Below, piece after piece: positions 32,643 to 47,343 of a stretch of 64,000 nucleotides of DNA. The position numbers and the translations under genes are program-made. The notes beneath the pieces were generated by a model. That model had not been told where the DNA came from and did not search any database. It saw only the letters and a program-made list of their open reading frames with translations. Source of the stretch: Oscarella lobularis. Lineage: Eukaryota > Porifera > Homoscleromorpha > Homosclerophorida > Oscarellidae. The stretch covers positions 248,001 to 312,000 of the forward strand of contig NC_089189.1 of the NCBI RefSeq assembly GCF_947507565.1, read 5' to 3'. Numbering within the stretch: position 1 is the first letter of the stretch; every line of letters starts with the position of its first letter.

Positions 32643-35600
32643 ATGGCTGAAGCGGACGTCGATTCAGGTACGCGGCGATCTCGAAGTGACTTATACTTGC
32701 ATGCGACGCAATTGAGCTAGAGAAAACCCGTAGAGAAGCTCTAAAACTCGAGAACCGGACGCGCACCCTGTTCTAGCGCCTAGAACTCGCGCTTCTGCAC
32801 TTCCTACGCCGTGCGTACCCTCCCTAACCCTTTCTCCTACCTAGTCAACACCGAAATCGACGTCAAAGCGTACAGCGAAACCGAAGACGAATCGGACTCA
32901 GAATCAATAAGTAAAATTAAAATTTCCCATGCGCACACCCGAAAATTCTCCCTTAGCAGTACCCCAACGTCCGCGCCGATCTTTCCTGCACATATCCGAG
33001 GGCCCCCTACTGAGCTCATCGCCCTTTTTACCCGATTGCAATATCGACGTGAATATCATTGGCTACGAAAGAGACGCGCGTCATCATCCACTAAATCCAA
33101 TACTGTGCGTCGAAAAAATTAAATAATCGAGACCCCGCCCCCTCTGACGTCACAAGTCTAGATACAAAATTCGGCTCCGACACGGCACTTTCGAATGGAT
33201 AGTCCATCGTCGCTACAAACACTTCTTCAACTTAGCTAGAGTCTTTTTATTTAAAAAAGCAAGGCAAGATTAATAATCAATAGTATTGATTCTCGCGCCA
33301 CGTGTTTGAATGACGTCATCAGGCGTATGACCCATCGTCGCGAGCCTCTGGGTCGTCTTCCCGGTCTTCCTTTTAAGCTGGACATAGGGAGAAGACATCA
33401 TCCAGCAGCTATGAACAAGAGAATGGCAAATAGAGAAAATTATTATTAGAGATTAGGATTTTGATTATTGATTTTTTCAGCGAGATCTTGAACGATATCT
33501 TCAGAAGGCTGTCAGCTGTCCAGGCTATCTGAATACGCAAGAAATGGTTGTCTAAGTTTTAAGTGATTTCCGTTATTGATTCAATACTTTTTAGCTGAAT
33601 TTTTTGGAAGTTAGTCCCTATTCGTTTGTGCACGATTTAGGCTGCAAATCAAAGTAGAAAGAGCGGGTGTTTAGCTAAGATTAATTCCTGAGCGTTTGCT
33701 CATTAAGGGAGGGAGTTGTTAAGAAGAAAAAAGGCGGTCATAGATTCCCTAAAATCTGTCGAAATTTGAGCAATAAGTGCTGCTACGCATGCGCCTGTCC
33801 AAACTGGAAAAAAAGGTAAATAGTAAATAATAAGTGCAAGATAAATATTCGTAATTATTTCCTAATAAAGATGGCTTTTCGTCAAGGATAGTTTCGTCGC
33901 ATATAGCTGGTAAAAACCGTAGATATTCACATACGAAAAAACTCCAATTTTTCCTTGAAAGTCCTCAAAGTGGAAATCTGCGTGGCGTCATTCTTTTTGA
34001 CCGCGAATTCACCGTCTCTCACGGCCTCGAACAGACGGGAATTCACCACGGACTTCGCCTCACAAACTCGTCCAGGTAAAATCCAAAAAATAAATATATA
34101 CTAACATTATCTCTTTGAATTTTTAAAGAGTTTTAACTGTGCAAGCTTGGAGCAAACGCCAGGCAATGTAAGTCCTTTAACAGTCGTAGAAAATCTTACC
34201 TCCTCACCAGTAGTAGGCAAAACAGTTTCGAGGCGAGATAAGGGGCAAAACAGTTTTGAAGCAAGATAACGACCTCCTCACCAGTAGTAGGAAATCTTGC
34301 CTTCTCACCAGTAGTAGGCGAAACAGTTTTGAAGCAAGATAAGGGGCAAAACAGTTTTGAAGCAAGATAAGGGGCAAAACAGTTTTGAAGCAAAATAACG
34401 GGCAAAACAGTTTTGAGGCGAAATAAGGGGCAAAACAGTTTTGAAGCAAGATAAGGGGCAAAACAGTTTTGAAGCAAGATAAGGGGCAAAACAGTTTTGA
34501 AGCAAGATAAGGGGCAAAACAGTTTTGAAGCAAGATAAGGGGCAAAACAGTTTTGAGGCGAAATAAGGGGCAAAACAGTTTTGAAGCAAGATAAGGGGGC
34601 AAAACAGTTTTGAAGCAAGATAAGGGGCAAAACAGTTTTGAGGCGAAATAAGGGGCAAAACAGTTTTGAAGCAAGATAAGGGGCAAAACAGTTTTGAAGC
34701 AAGATAAGGGGCAAAACAGTTTTGAAGCAAGATAACGGGCAAAACAGTTTTGAGGCGAAATAACGGGCGAAACAGTTTTGATGCGCATAAAGTAGCGTTG
34801 GCGGGTACGCCCACTTTCGAGGGGTAAGTGTCTCCAATTCGTTGCGCGAGCGGCGCTCGCGATTCAGGCGCATGGACAGGAGCCGAACGAATATTTTGAG
34901 CGGAAAAATTTTAGCTGCTAGAAAAACGTGCAGAATGAGTTTCACTAAAAAGCATTACCACCTGGGTATTCCTAATTTTAATCAGCGAGTTTAAATGCCC
35001 TAAACAGGAGAGCGTGGTTACCTAGTCGTTTATTCTGCGTGGGCTCTGACTAACTTCAGCAGGGGATAGAAGATCTTACCTCCTCACCATTAGTAGAAAA
35101 TTTAATTAATTCCCTTTGTTTATCTTCTCTCTATGATGGGGTATACAGGGAATGGAGCTCCGCTATTGAGGAACGCGTCCAAGGCGCCGGAAAAGTGTGG
35201 ACAGAGCAACACCGCTTCAATTCCTTCGCTCCAATCCGAAACGACATCGCAGCTCGTTGGTACAACCCTAAATATACAATAAATTAATAAAAAATTAATT
35301 TTCGCGTGGAGGTTCATATGTGGGGCCGATTATTTCGAAGCAGTCGCCGACGCTCTCGAAATAGCCACGCAGGAAATCTTCATAGCGGACTGGTGGTACG
35401 TAAAAACCCTCCTCACACAAAAACGCTATTTTTAAACGCTAAGGATATCACCTGAGCTCTATCTAAAGCGTCCTAGACGCGGATCAGATGAGTGGCGTCT
35501 TGATACGATACTCGAACGAAAAGCGGTAGTCTTATTTTTAATTTTTCTTAAGAAAAACAACCGAGGCTTTGTCCCTTATAGAGGCAGGGTGTTCGAGTTT

Positions 35601-38154
35601 ATATTTGCCTCTATAAGGAAGTTGAGCTTGCCATGAATATTGGTTCTGCGAGAGCGAAACAATATTTCCAGCAATTGCATTCGAATATCGTCGTGAGTAT
35701 CAAACTATTGATTATATAAAAATCAAATTTTTATTCACATAAAAGGTTTTACGTCATCCTGATCACGATTTGGGCGGGGGTACGTTTCTCTGGGCGCATC
35801 ACGAGAAAATCGTATGCGTGGATCAAGAAATCGCCTTCATCGGAGGTAAAATAAATAAATAAAATTAATCACCCAAATCAATCAAAACGTCATAGGCTTG
35901 GATTTATGTTTCGGACGTTGGGATAACAGTGAGCATCTTCTAACCGACGTAGGCCCCATAAATTTGAGCCTAGACGAACCCGATGGACCCGCCCTTACAA
36001 CCGTAAAACCCCACTCATAAATAAACGCTTCCCATAAGCAGACTTCCCTATAGATATTAGCCCATTCTGCGACCTTGCTTATGGCCACATCCGCGCCGAA
36101 ACCCCAGAGCATAGAGGACGTTTTTTCGGCGACTTGCGACGAGCTAACGTGGCCAGGAAAGGATTACTATAACCCATTCTATAAAGAACCCGATGAACTC
36201 GACAAACCGTTTGAAGGTTAATTAAATAAATATATAAGGAAACCCGTTGAGGTTTTAGCGTGACTCTAGACGTTGTTCCGCGACTGGAGAGTCCACGTAT
36301 GCCTTGGCAAGACATCGGGGTTTGTTTGTACGGGCGTGCGGCTCGCGACGTCGCTCGACATTTTATTCAACGATGGAATTTCACTAAAGTATTATTTTAA
36401 AAAGTGCAAAATAGATAATTAATTAATTAATTATATAGAATGAAAAGGTGAAGGATAGGGGTAAGTATCCGTTTCTTATGCCACGCGAGGGAGATCCTCT
36501 TGTCGAATTACCTTCGAATGTTTCTGAAAAATTTGTCGATTGTCGGTGTCAGGTAAACCGGAAGTCGATTTAATTATTTTTATTATTTAATCGTTTTTAG
36601 ATTCTTCGATCCGTTGGCGAATGGTCGTCGGGCGTTTCCGTGGAATATTCGATTCTCCAGGCGTACGTTCACTGCATTGAAACCGCGGAGCATTTCATTT
36701 ACATAGAAGTATGAGTACAAACACATTTATTAATCGAAATTAGATAATTTCCCAAGGGCCAATTCTTTATTACGTCAGTTCCCGGTTCCGTAGACAATGA
36801 TATAGGACTAGCTCTAGCTAGGCGTGTGGAACGAGCTCACAAGTAAATCAAAACGCCCAAATTAAAAATAATAAATATACTTTTCCTCATAGAGAAGGCA
36901 AACCTTTTCGAATCATCATTATTTTACCTTTGCTACCGGAATTCGAAGGTGGCTTTAAAAACGAAGGTTTTCTCGTTAGTTTTGAGCGATTTTTAGGTCA
37001 AATTGGCGAGCCTAGTGGACGTACTATACACGCAATTACGCACTGGAACTACACGTCTCTTTTTCGCGGTGGTTCTTCGCTTTTCGAGCGAATTCAAGCC
37101 ATAGGTCGTTGTGTCCTTACCCAAAGCGAATTTTTGCTGAATAGATTTTTCACTAGACCCGAGTTTAGATCCGCGCAATTACTTCATGGTCTTTGGGCTT
37201 CGAAATCACGCTCTTCTCAAAGCCGAACCAGTATAAGAATCAATAATTTTAATTCGATTAAAATAGTTTAGTATCCTAAGGTAACCGAAATAATTTACGT
37301 GCATTCAAAGATGCTCATTGTCGACGATAGAAAGGCGATAATAGGATCAGGTAAGCATAAAATTATTAATTTTTAAAACACCCTTTTTAGAGAGTTCTTT
37401 AGCCAATATCAACGATAGATCAATGACGGGTTACAGGGACTCAGAAATCGCAGTTCTAATAGAAGACACCAATTTTGTATATAAGAAAAAATAGCAGTAC
37501 TTATTATTCATTTTTTGAATTATTAATTAAGGTTGATTCGCGTCTGGGTGGCGAACCGTGTTCCGTTGGAAAATTCGTGCAGGGATTGCGTCTCCAACTC
37601 TTTAGGTACGATAATTTAGCACTTGGTATAAAGCTATTTAACTTTTCAAGAAATCATTTGGGGTTTTCTTCATCTGAGCCAAATGACGAGCTGCTAGATC
37701 CAACTACAAGGAAATTCTTCAAGGTTAGACACCGTATCTATAAACAGAGAGCCAGAAAACGATTTTTTACAGCAACTATGGGTTCCAACTGCCGCTAGAA
37801 ATTCTCTAATATTAGAAGAGGTATACTAGACTCAGTCCTTGAATAGAATTTGAAATATTTATCTATGTAAATCGAGGTCTTTAATTGTCTTCCATCGGAA
37901 CACGCGAAAACGTTCGCTGACGTTCGAAATATTCGCGTAACCCCGTTAAAATTCTAATTAATTAATTAATTAATATATATTCTTCACAGTCCACGCCGAC
38001 TCTCGCTAAAACAGATCGATCAGCGGCAAAGGAGAAGCTGAAAGACGTCAAGGGACACTTGGTTCTCATGCCTGTGAAATTTCTAGACGAAGAAAATCTC
38101 CTACCGTCACTTGGCACAGCAGAAGGCCTCATACCATACACTACATTCACGTGA
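32643..38154 (+). CDS. PLD1: Phospholipase D (PX-PH type, PLD1/PLD2)
   Basis: Hydrolyses phosphatidylcholine to phosphatidic acid. Exons: 32643-32667, 32845-32910, 32957-33104, 33162-33263, 33323-33425, 33481-33546, 33595-33653, 33708-33815, 33871-33909, 33962-34075, 34129-34167, 35149-35259, 35312-35395, 35444-35525, 35582-35692, 35746-35845, 35896-36002, 36054-36216, 36252-36388, 36439-36552, 36601-36718, 36757-36842, 36893-36966, 36997-37104, 37145-37230, 37272-37350, 37403-37476, 37532-37605, 37651-37723, 37773-37820, 37877-37936, 37990-38154. Joining of the first exon(s) before 32845 is unresolved. Seen: PX ([20 protein letters not shown]), PH ([12 protein letters not shown]), first HKD motif [17 protein letters not shown] (about 35797), [18 protein letters not shown], second [23 protein letters not shown] (about 37302), and terminal [12 protein letters not shown]. 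Introns at 33264 and 33426 have GC donors. Intron 34168-35148 carries a minisatellite. Confidence 0.92.
34207..34784 (+). repeat. 28-bp minisatellite in a PLD intron
   Basis: About 20 copies of a 28-bp unit containing aaggggcaaaacagtttt, with two main versions (gaagcaagat or gaggcgaaat before that core). The array sits wholly inside the PLD intron 34168-35148, which is otherwise about twenty times longer than its neighbours. The flank agaaaatcttacctcctcac (34187) recurs in diverged form near 35070, bracketing the expansion. Open frames on the minus strand across it encode only the repeat. Confidence 0.95.
34785..34875 (+). repeat. Diverged copy of the 105-bp dispersed repeat
   Basis: Directly follows the 28-bp array and contains acgcccactttcgaggggta, attcgttgcgcgag and caggcgcatgga in the same order as the tandem copies at 29961-30203. 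It lies in the same PLD intron as the array, and its junction with the array is abrupt. Confidence 0.8.
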
Positions 38155-38506
38155 ACCTTTCTTTATTTTCCACTTTATAGACGTATTTATTTATATGTGC
38201 GTTTTTGAGCGAGAACCAGCGGAGGAAAGTGATGTACGATCTCCACGTGTTCCAGCTCGAGTTGGCCGCTTTTTTTTTCGATCGTTTCCGCGATGGCATG
38301 AGCTCTGAAGGCACGGCAGGGCAAATACGCGACGGCCACACGTTCAAATTGCTCGTATTTTATTTCCACAGACGCATGCAGTACGAAAAAATCATTCTAA
38401 CGTGTCCAATTGCCTTCCTTCTCTCCGTGACTTCGTCCATCTTTTTTCTTGAGCGCGCAACCTAAAAAAATGGTATTAGTCACTGTAAAATAGTCGTTGT
38501 ACGTAC

Positions 38507-43465
<4,959 letters not shown>

Positions 43466-43891
43466 TTCTAAAGCCACATCTAATCAGTGGTTAGCCGAAT
43501 GCTGTCTCTAGAAGATCAGCATGTGACGTTTTTAGTAGAAAAACGATGCACATCTCCAACCGGACCGATCCTCCCTTTATTTTTTGACTCACTTCGATGA
43601 AGACGTGGCCAGAGGAGAAGTTAGCATAAAAACAAGCCTGCAACTGAATACAACATGACAAAGGTGTATATACAGGAGGACAATCACGTTAGGACGGACG
43701 TAAATGCTCTATTCTTTTTCACGTGTTTGATGCAAGCAAAGAAGTTCCAAGGACGTCCTATGGCCATCATTTGGGCCAATCCTTTTCTCCACTAAAGAAT
43801 AATTAGATTAATTTCCAATCTAACCACGGTACTCCCATCGATCCCATCATTCTTCACTCCGACGACGTCCGACCGGCCTGTTCTCCCCAGC
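43466..43891. other. Unassigned spacer between array and ELOVL copy
   Basis: Ordinary-looking unique sequence with no exon that I can support on either strand. I looked for missing SELENOO N-terminal exons on the minus strand (the conserved glycine/His region before YLGEV) and did not find them. A pyrimidine-rich ttctccccag lies just before the ELOVL ATG and resembles a splice acceptor. Confidence 0.4.
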
Positions 43892-44773
43892 ATGGTCTTC
43901 TCTCGTCTCGAAGAGATTGAGGCACGCTTCAATTTCACCGTCGCCACGGCGTCTCTGCGAAGCGGCGGCTGGAAGGCGTGCTTTTACGTGAGCATCGTCT
44001 ACGTGATCGCAATATTCGCCGGACGCCACTACATGGAGTCTCGACCCAAATTCAACTTGAGACGTCTCCTATTCGGATGGAATATGCTTCTCGCCCTCTT
44101 CAGCGCACTCGGAGTCCGACGAGTCGCCGTGCCAATTTTTACAGACATAATCTCATTCGGTTGGGACAAGGCGATTTGTTCCCAAGATCCCTTCCATAAA
44201 AGGGGCGCCCTTTGGATGTACGTTTTCGGTCTGTCGAAAATTCCCGAACTGTTTGACACGTCCTTTATTGTATTGAGAAAGCAGCCGCTCATCTTTTTGC
44301 ACTGGTATCATCACGTCACCGTATTCTGCTACGGTTTTCATTCGTTCACAGATCCGCAAGGCCACGTTCGACTTTTCGTCGCTATGAACTTCTTCGTTCA
44401 CATGGTGATGTATTCGTACTACGCTGTGCGCGCTCAGGGTCTCGTTCGACTGCCTCGAATCGTCAATATTACGATCACTGTCATGCAAATAGCGCAGATG
44501 TTCATTGGTTTGCTTATTGTCGTTGAAGCGACGATTTGAACGTATACTGGAATTCCGTGTCCTGACAGTCCAAGACACATATTTGTGGCGGCGATCATGT
44601 ACCTCAGCTATCTGGTGCTTTTTGCGAATTATTTCTATTAATCGTATGTGAAGAAAGAGAGTGACGTCAGGAAAGTCGATAGCGCTTTTGAATGGCGTCG
44701 AATCAAAAGCGCTTTCAAACGGGATGAAAGAAAGGTGACGAATAATTGGATTTGCATTTATTTGTGTAGGTAA
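43892..44773 (+). pseudogene. ELOVL6-like fatty acid elongase, two in-frame stops
   Basis: ELOVL proteins are ER membrane condensing enzymes that lengthen fatty acyl-CoAs. An uninterrupted frame from 43892 gives 215 residues with the family features: GRHYMESRPKFNLRRLLFGWN, LSKIPELFDTSFIVLRKQ, the catalytic histidine box FLHWYHHVTVF (HWYHH at residues 137-141), NFFVHMVMYSYYAVRAQG and QIAQMFIGLLI. It is then cut by TGA (44537-44539). Past the stop the same frame still reads the elongase C-terminus (IFVAAIMYLSYLVLFANYFY), meets a second stop TAA (44639-44641), and goes on (SYVKKESDVRK) to a third at about 44771. The locus has no introns, unlike all its neighbours. A retrocopy decaying by point mutation fits best; a truncated functional protein is less likely because the last helices would be lost. 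Confidence 0.8.
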
Positions 44774-45311
44774 ACACTATTTTTGTTACAGTACCTTACT
44801 CATGTAATCTAAGAGACTCGACCTCTATCTAACGACGATCCGTTTGGCTTACTTACCCAGCTGCAGCATATCCACGGGACTAAGGACAGTTAGTCTCCGG
44901 CGGAGTTGTCCCCTTAGTTACCGCGTAATAATCAAGCGTCTTGGCAGAGTAGCTTTGAGACATTGCAGTAGTGCACAGCAGTTGAATGAATTCCTCTTTT
45001 GACCCACTTTCTATTTCACGTGATCAACGTCGAATCCCACAATGAAGAGGAGAATGGTATTAGCATAAGTAAGAAGAGCTCTCGCCTTTTTCACGCACTG
45101 AGCGGCCAATTTTTGATCCAAAAAGATTCGTAGAGAACAAAGCGTCCTATTCCTAGAGAAAGATGATCAACGCGTTCGAGGTCTACTGTCCCAAGCGATA
45201 CGACGGCTGCAGGATGGATTAATTTTATTTTTGGAATTGTTGCTAATTATTTATCTTTAGGGGCATTCAAATGGAAGATGGGTGAAGGGGACAGGACGCG
45301 TGAAGGGGAAG
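44774..45311. other. Unassigned intergenic sequence
   Basis: No coding exon, RNA gene or repeat family is recognised. It contains an E-box (tttcacgtgatc, about 45012). The text near 45290 (gtgaaggggacaggacgcgtgaaggggaa) is a short imperfect duplication leading into the next repeated segment. Confidence 0.35.
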
Positions 45312-45521
45312 TATTTTATTTCCACACATGCGTGTAGTACAAAAAAATCACTCTACCGAAAATCTAACGTGTCTCGTGGCCTTTCTTCTCTCCTTCTGTG
45401 AATTCGTCCATCATTTTTCTTCAGCGCGCGACCTAAAAAGAAAATCCTCTTAGTCAGTGTCAAATAATCGTTATACGTACCTTTTGGTTTGCGTCCGTAT
45501 TAGCGTAACCCAGGCTACACC
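45312..45521 (-). repeat. Duplicated gene-end segment, copy B (decayed)
   Basis: This is the second copy of the 38355-38548 segment in the same orientation. The stretch ttttggtttgcgtccgtatt and its continuation to about 45520 is identical to copy A over roughly 45 bp. The second exon-like part has an in-frame stop right after VAR and small indels, so this copy is not coding. It joins abruptly to a GC-rich block at about 45521. Confidence 0.7.
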
Positions 45522-46140
45522 GCGTGGAGGTTCGGACGCTTCGTAGCCCAGGGAAGTCTTCGCAAAGCGATGACTCCCTTCCAAAAATTGTCGGGTGAGT
45601 TGCGCGTCATCGGCCACCCCACGTGTACCCGCCTGGATGAGAGTCGGTCCCTAATACCGAAGTCCCCCGGCGCGCTGGTACAAGCAAACCCTTCGGTATG
45701 TGTTCCAGAGAAGAACCGGGGCTACTGGAAGTGGAGAACGGCCGACCACTGTTTGTAGAGGCCGACAAGAAAGACAGTGCAATGCCCGAAATGCCTTCAC
45801 CTGAGCCGGATCATCGTCGGTCTAATCGTGCTATCGGGTGAGAAAAGTGCCGGCAACCAGACCGTTTTTGAACACCCCCTCCAAGCCGTAACCGCTCGAG
45901 CCTAGCGCGGTTCGTGCTTGTTAGCAACAATAAGACCTAAGCGATCGTTCTGCCCAGTGCGCGTACCGAGGCCGAAGCCCCCCTTCGCCCTGCCTACGGG
46001 CTCCGGCACGGATTATCCGTGGGCCACGCTGATCCGACACCCAGACTTGCCTTTTGCCTTCCCCCGAGCCGGTCCGTTCAAGAACGAGACGTAGCGAACC
46101 ACGCCGCATCCACCCTCAGCCGCAACTGAGGGGAAATCGG
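45522..46140. other. GC-rich, possibly structured block of unknown nature
   Basis: About 600 bp, much richer in G+C than its surroundings and without a useful reading frame. Several short inverted repeats are visible, for example cacggat-t-atccgtg (about 46007-46021), and a gggaagtc/gactccc stem around 45551-45575. It looks like structured RNA or ribosomal spacer DNA, but I matched it to no rRNA, snRNA, 7SL, RNase P or tRNA sequence. A transposon 5' region is also possible. Confidence 0.35.
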
Positions 46141-46410
46141 TGTGCTCTTCGCTTTTCAATCGTGTAGCTCCGCCCAGAGCGCTCATTGGTCCGCGGAGGT
46201 CACGTGGGATTCAACTAGCGCTCTGAATGGTGGAAACAGATAGGTGCAAATTTTCAATTCCGGTTTGGCTATTGATTAGTCAGCAATTGACGCCTCAAGG
46301 CTCGAGTTCAAGATGGCGAAGAACATGCCTCGTGGGACGCCTTTTCTCTTCTTCACGCTTTCGTCAACCGTCTAGATATCGAAGAACAAGCCAGGTAGAC
46401 TAGACTAGCA
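46141..46410. promoter_or_regulatory. Orphan promoter-like sequence
   Basis: Contains an inverted CCAAT box (cattggtccg, about 46182), an E-box (gtcacgtggg, about 46199), two copies of the palindrome agcgct (46177 and 46219) and an aagatggcg motif at 46312 like those at start codons in this window. The ATG opens only a 20-codon frame (MAKNMPRGTPFLFFTLSSTV). It is most likely a promoter fragment that has lost its gene. Confidence 0.35.
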
Positions 46411-46763
46411 CGCTATAGCTAAGAAAATGGCGGATCTCTTCGATCGAACGTCGATCGAGACCGATTGCGCGTCGCGCGCGCCGTTTTCGATCGCTGTTTC
46501 ACTCGGACGAAGCTGCGAGGTCCGTTCGAGTAGCCTTGGTGCCTAATCTACGACGATCGATTGTTTTTCCACGTAGGTACGCTGTAAAACGGATCGCATC
46601 GACGAAAGCGGCACGTAACTTCGTTCAATCGACTACAAGACTAGCAAGAATACGAAAGAGACGGCAAACGAGGCGAAAGGAAAGCGAAATAGTCGGCTAG
46701 AGTTCATTTTTGCTAAGGAGGTGTGTCTGATCAATTTGATTACATAACTAATTTATTTTTCAG
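46411..46763 (+). repeat. Duplicated 0.35-kb block, copy 1 (with 59384-59724)
   Basis: Starts at tagctaagaaaatggc and runs to a splice-like acceptor (tttttcag). It is clearly homologous to 59384-59724, with shared cgcgccgttttcgatcgc, tgcctaatctacgacgat and gtaggtacgctgtaaaa. Frames are broken by stops in both copies. In both places it leads directly into a remnant of the kinase tail, so it was probably part of an older kinase-family gene or a segment co-duplicated with it. Confidence 0.65.
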
Positions 46764-46979
46764 ATTTATAGCTACGGTGTTTTGCTGTGGGAAATAAGTG
46801 AAATGCGTCATCCCTATCATCAAGGTCAAATTCATTTTTTATGACATTTTGAGACGTTTGGCTATTTTTTCGCTTAGGTAAAGATAAAGAAATCTTTGCA
46901 ATTCGATCCGCAGAATCGACCGATGTTCCGCGACATCGTGGTGGCGCTAATAACCGAAGCGGAGTACAAAGCCAATTGA
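46764..46979 (+). pseudogene. Kinase C-lobe remnant, relic unit 0
   Basis: Encodes YSYGVLLWEISEMRHPY, then after an intron-like gap KKSLQFDPQNRPMFRDIVVA and LITEAEYKAN-stop. This matches the end of the kinase remnant at 53878-54175 almost exactly, but about 30 residues between HPY and KKSLQF are deleted and the rest of the kinase is missing. It is followed by the same promoter block that precedes every Kelch gene here. It therefore marks the tail of an earlier tandem unit that has been lost. Confidence 0.85.
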
Positions 46980-47343
46980 GGTAAACCCAAAATTTGAAAT
47001 TCAGTCATATCCCCGTACTCTCACGTGAAGTTTGATTCTTTTTTTATTTCTACCTTTTCTCATGAATATTTGCAATACTTTCGTGTTAGCGTTTTATCCT
47101 GTGATAATAAAAAATTTTGATCTGTTGGGATGTTGTCCAAGTCACGTGATGCTGTTTACGCCATCGTGGTTCTCCTTTTTGAGTCGGTTTTGTCGTCCCT
47201 GGAGCGATTGAGTCGTCTTGCAAAGGTCCAGTCAACGATATGTGTTTCATCAATTGACATTTTTTTTTCTTTTAGACTCGTTTTGATGTCTCGTCGTTGA
47301 AGCACTCGATTCCGTTCTCTCGAACCGTTTCTCCTCTTCGAAA
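46980..47343 (+). promoter_or_regulatory. Conserved Kelch-gene promoter block, unit 1
   Basis: About 350 bp strongly conserved with 54176-54533 and 59756-60107, always between a kinase-tail stop codon and a Kelch start codon. Shared elements are gtactctcacgtg, gcaatactttcgtgttagcg, an E-box in aagtcacgtgatgctg (about 47140; changed to aagtcacgtgattccc in unit 2), and an interrupted 5' region with a GT-AG-like segment ending at ttcttttag (about 47274). Conservation of noncoding sequence across all units indicates recent duplication, functional constraint, or both. Confidence 0.6.

Noticed and set aside
34196-34945. Minus-strand open frames of 169-249 codons near the PLD intron
   Set aside because: They run only through the 28-bp minisatellite (repeating SKLFCPL-type peptides) on the antisense strand of a PLD intron.
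38111-38465. Small plus-strand frames after the PLD stop
   Set aside because: No similarity, and they overlap the PLD 3' UTR and the duplicated minus-strand gene-end segment.
43466-43891. N-terminal SELENOO exons upstream of the 25-bp array
   Set aside because: No conserved SELENOO motif could be read on the minus strand, so the array was not annotated as a SELENOO intron.
44537-44539. UGA in ELOVL as selenocysteine
   Set aside because: ELOVLs are not selenoproteins, a second stop (UAA) follows in the same frame, and no SECIS-like stem was apparent.
45522-46140. rRNA, 7SL or other known ncRNA gene
   Set aside because: No conserved core of rRNA, snRNA, SRP or RNase P RNA was recognised; left as unassigned.
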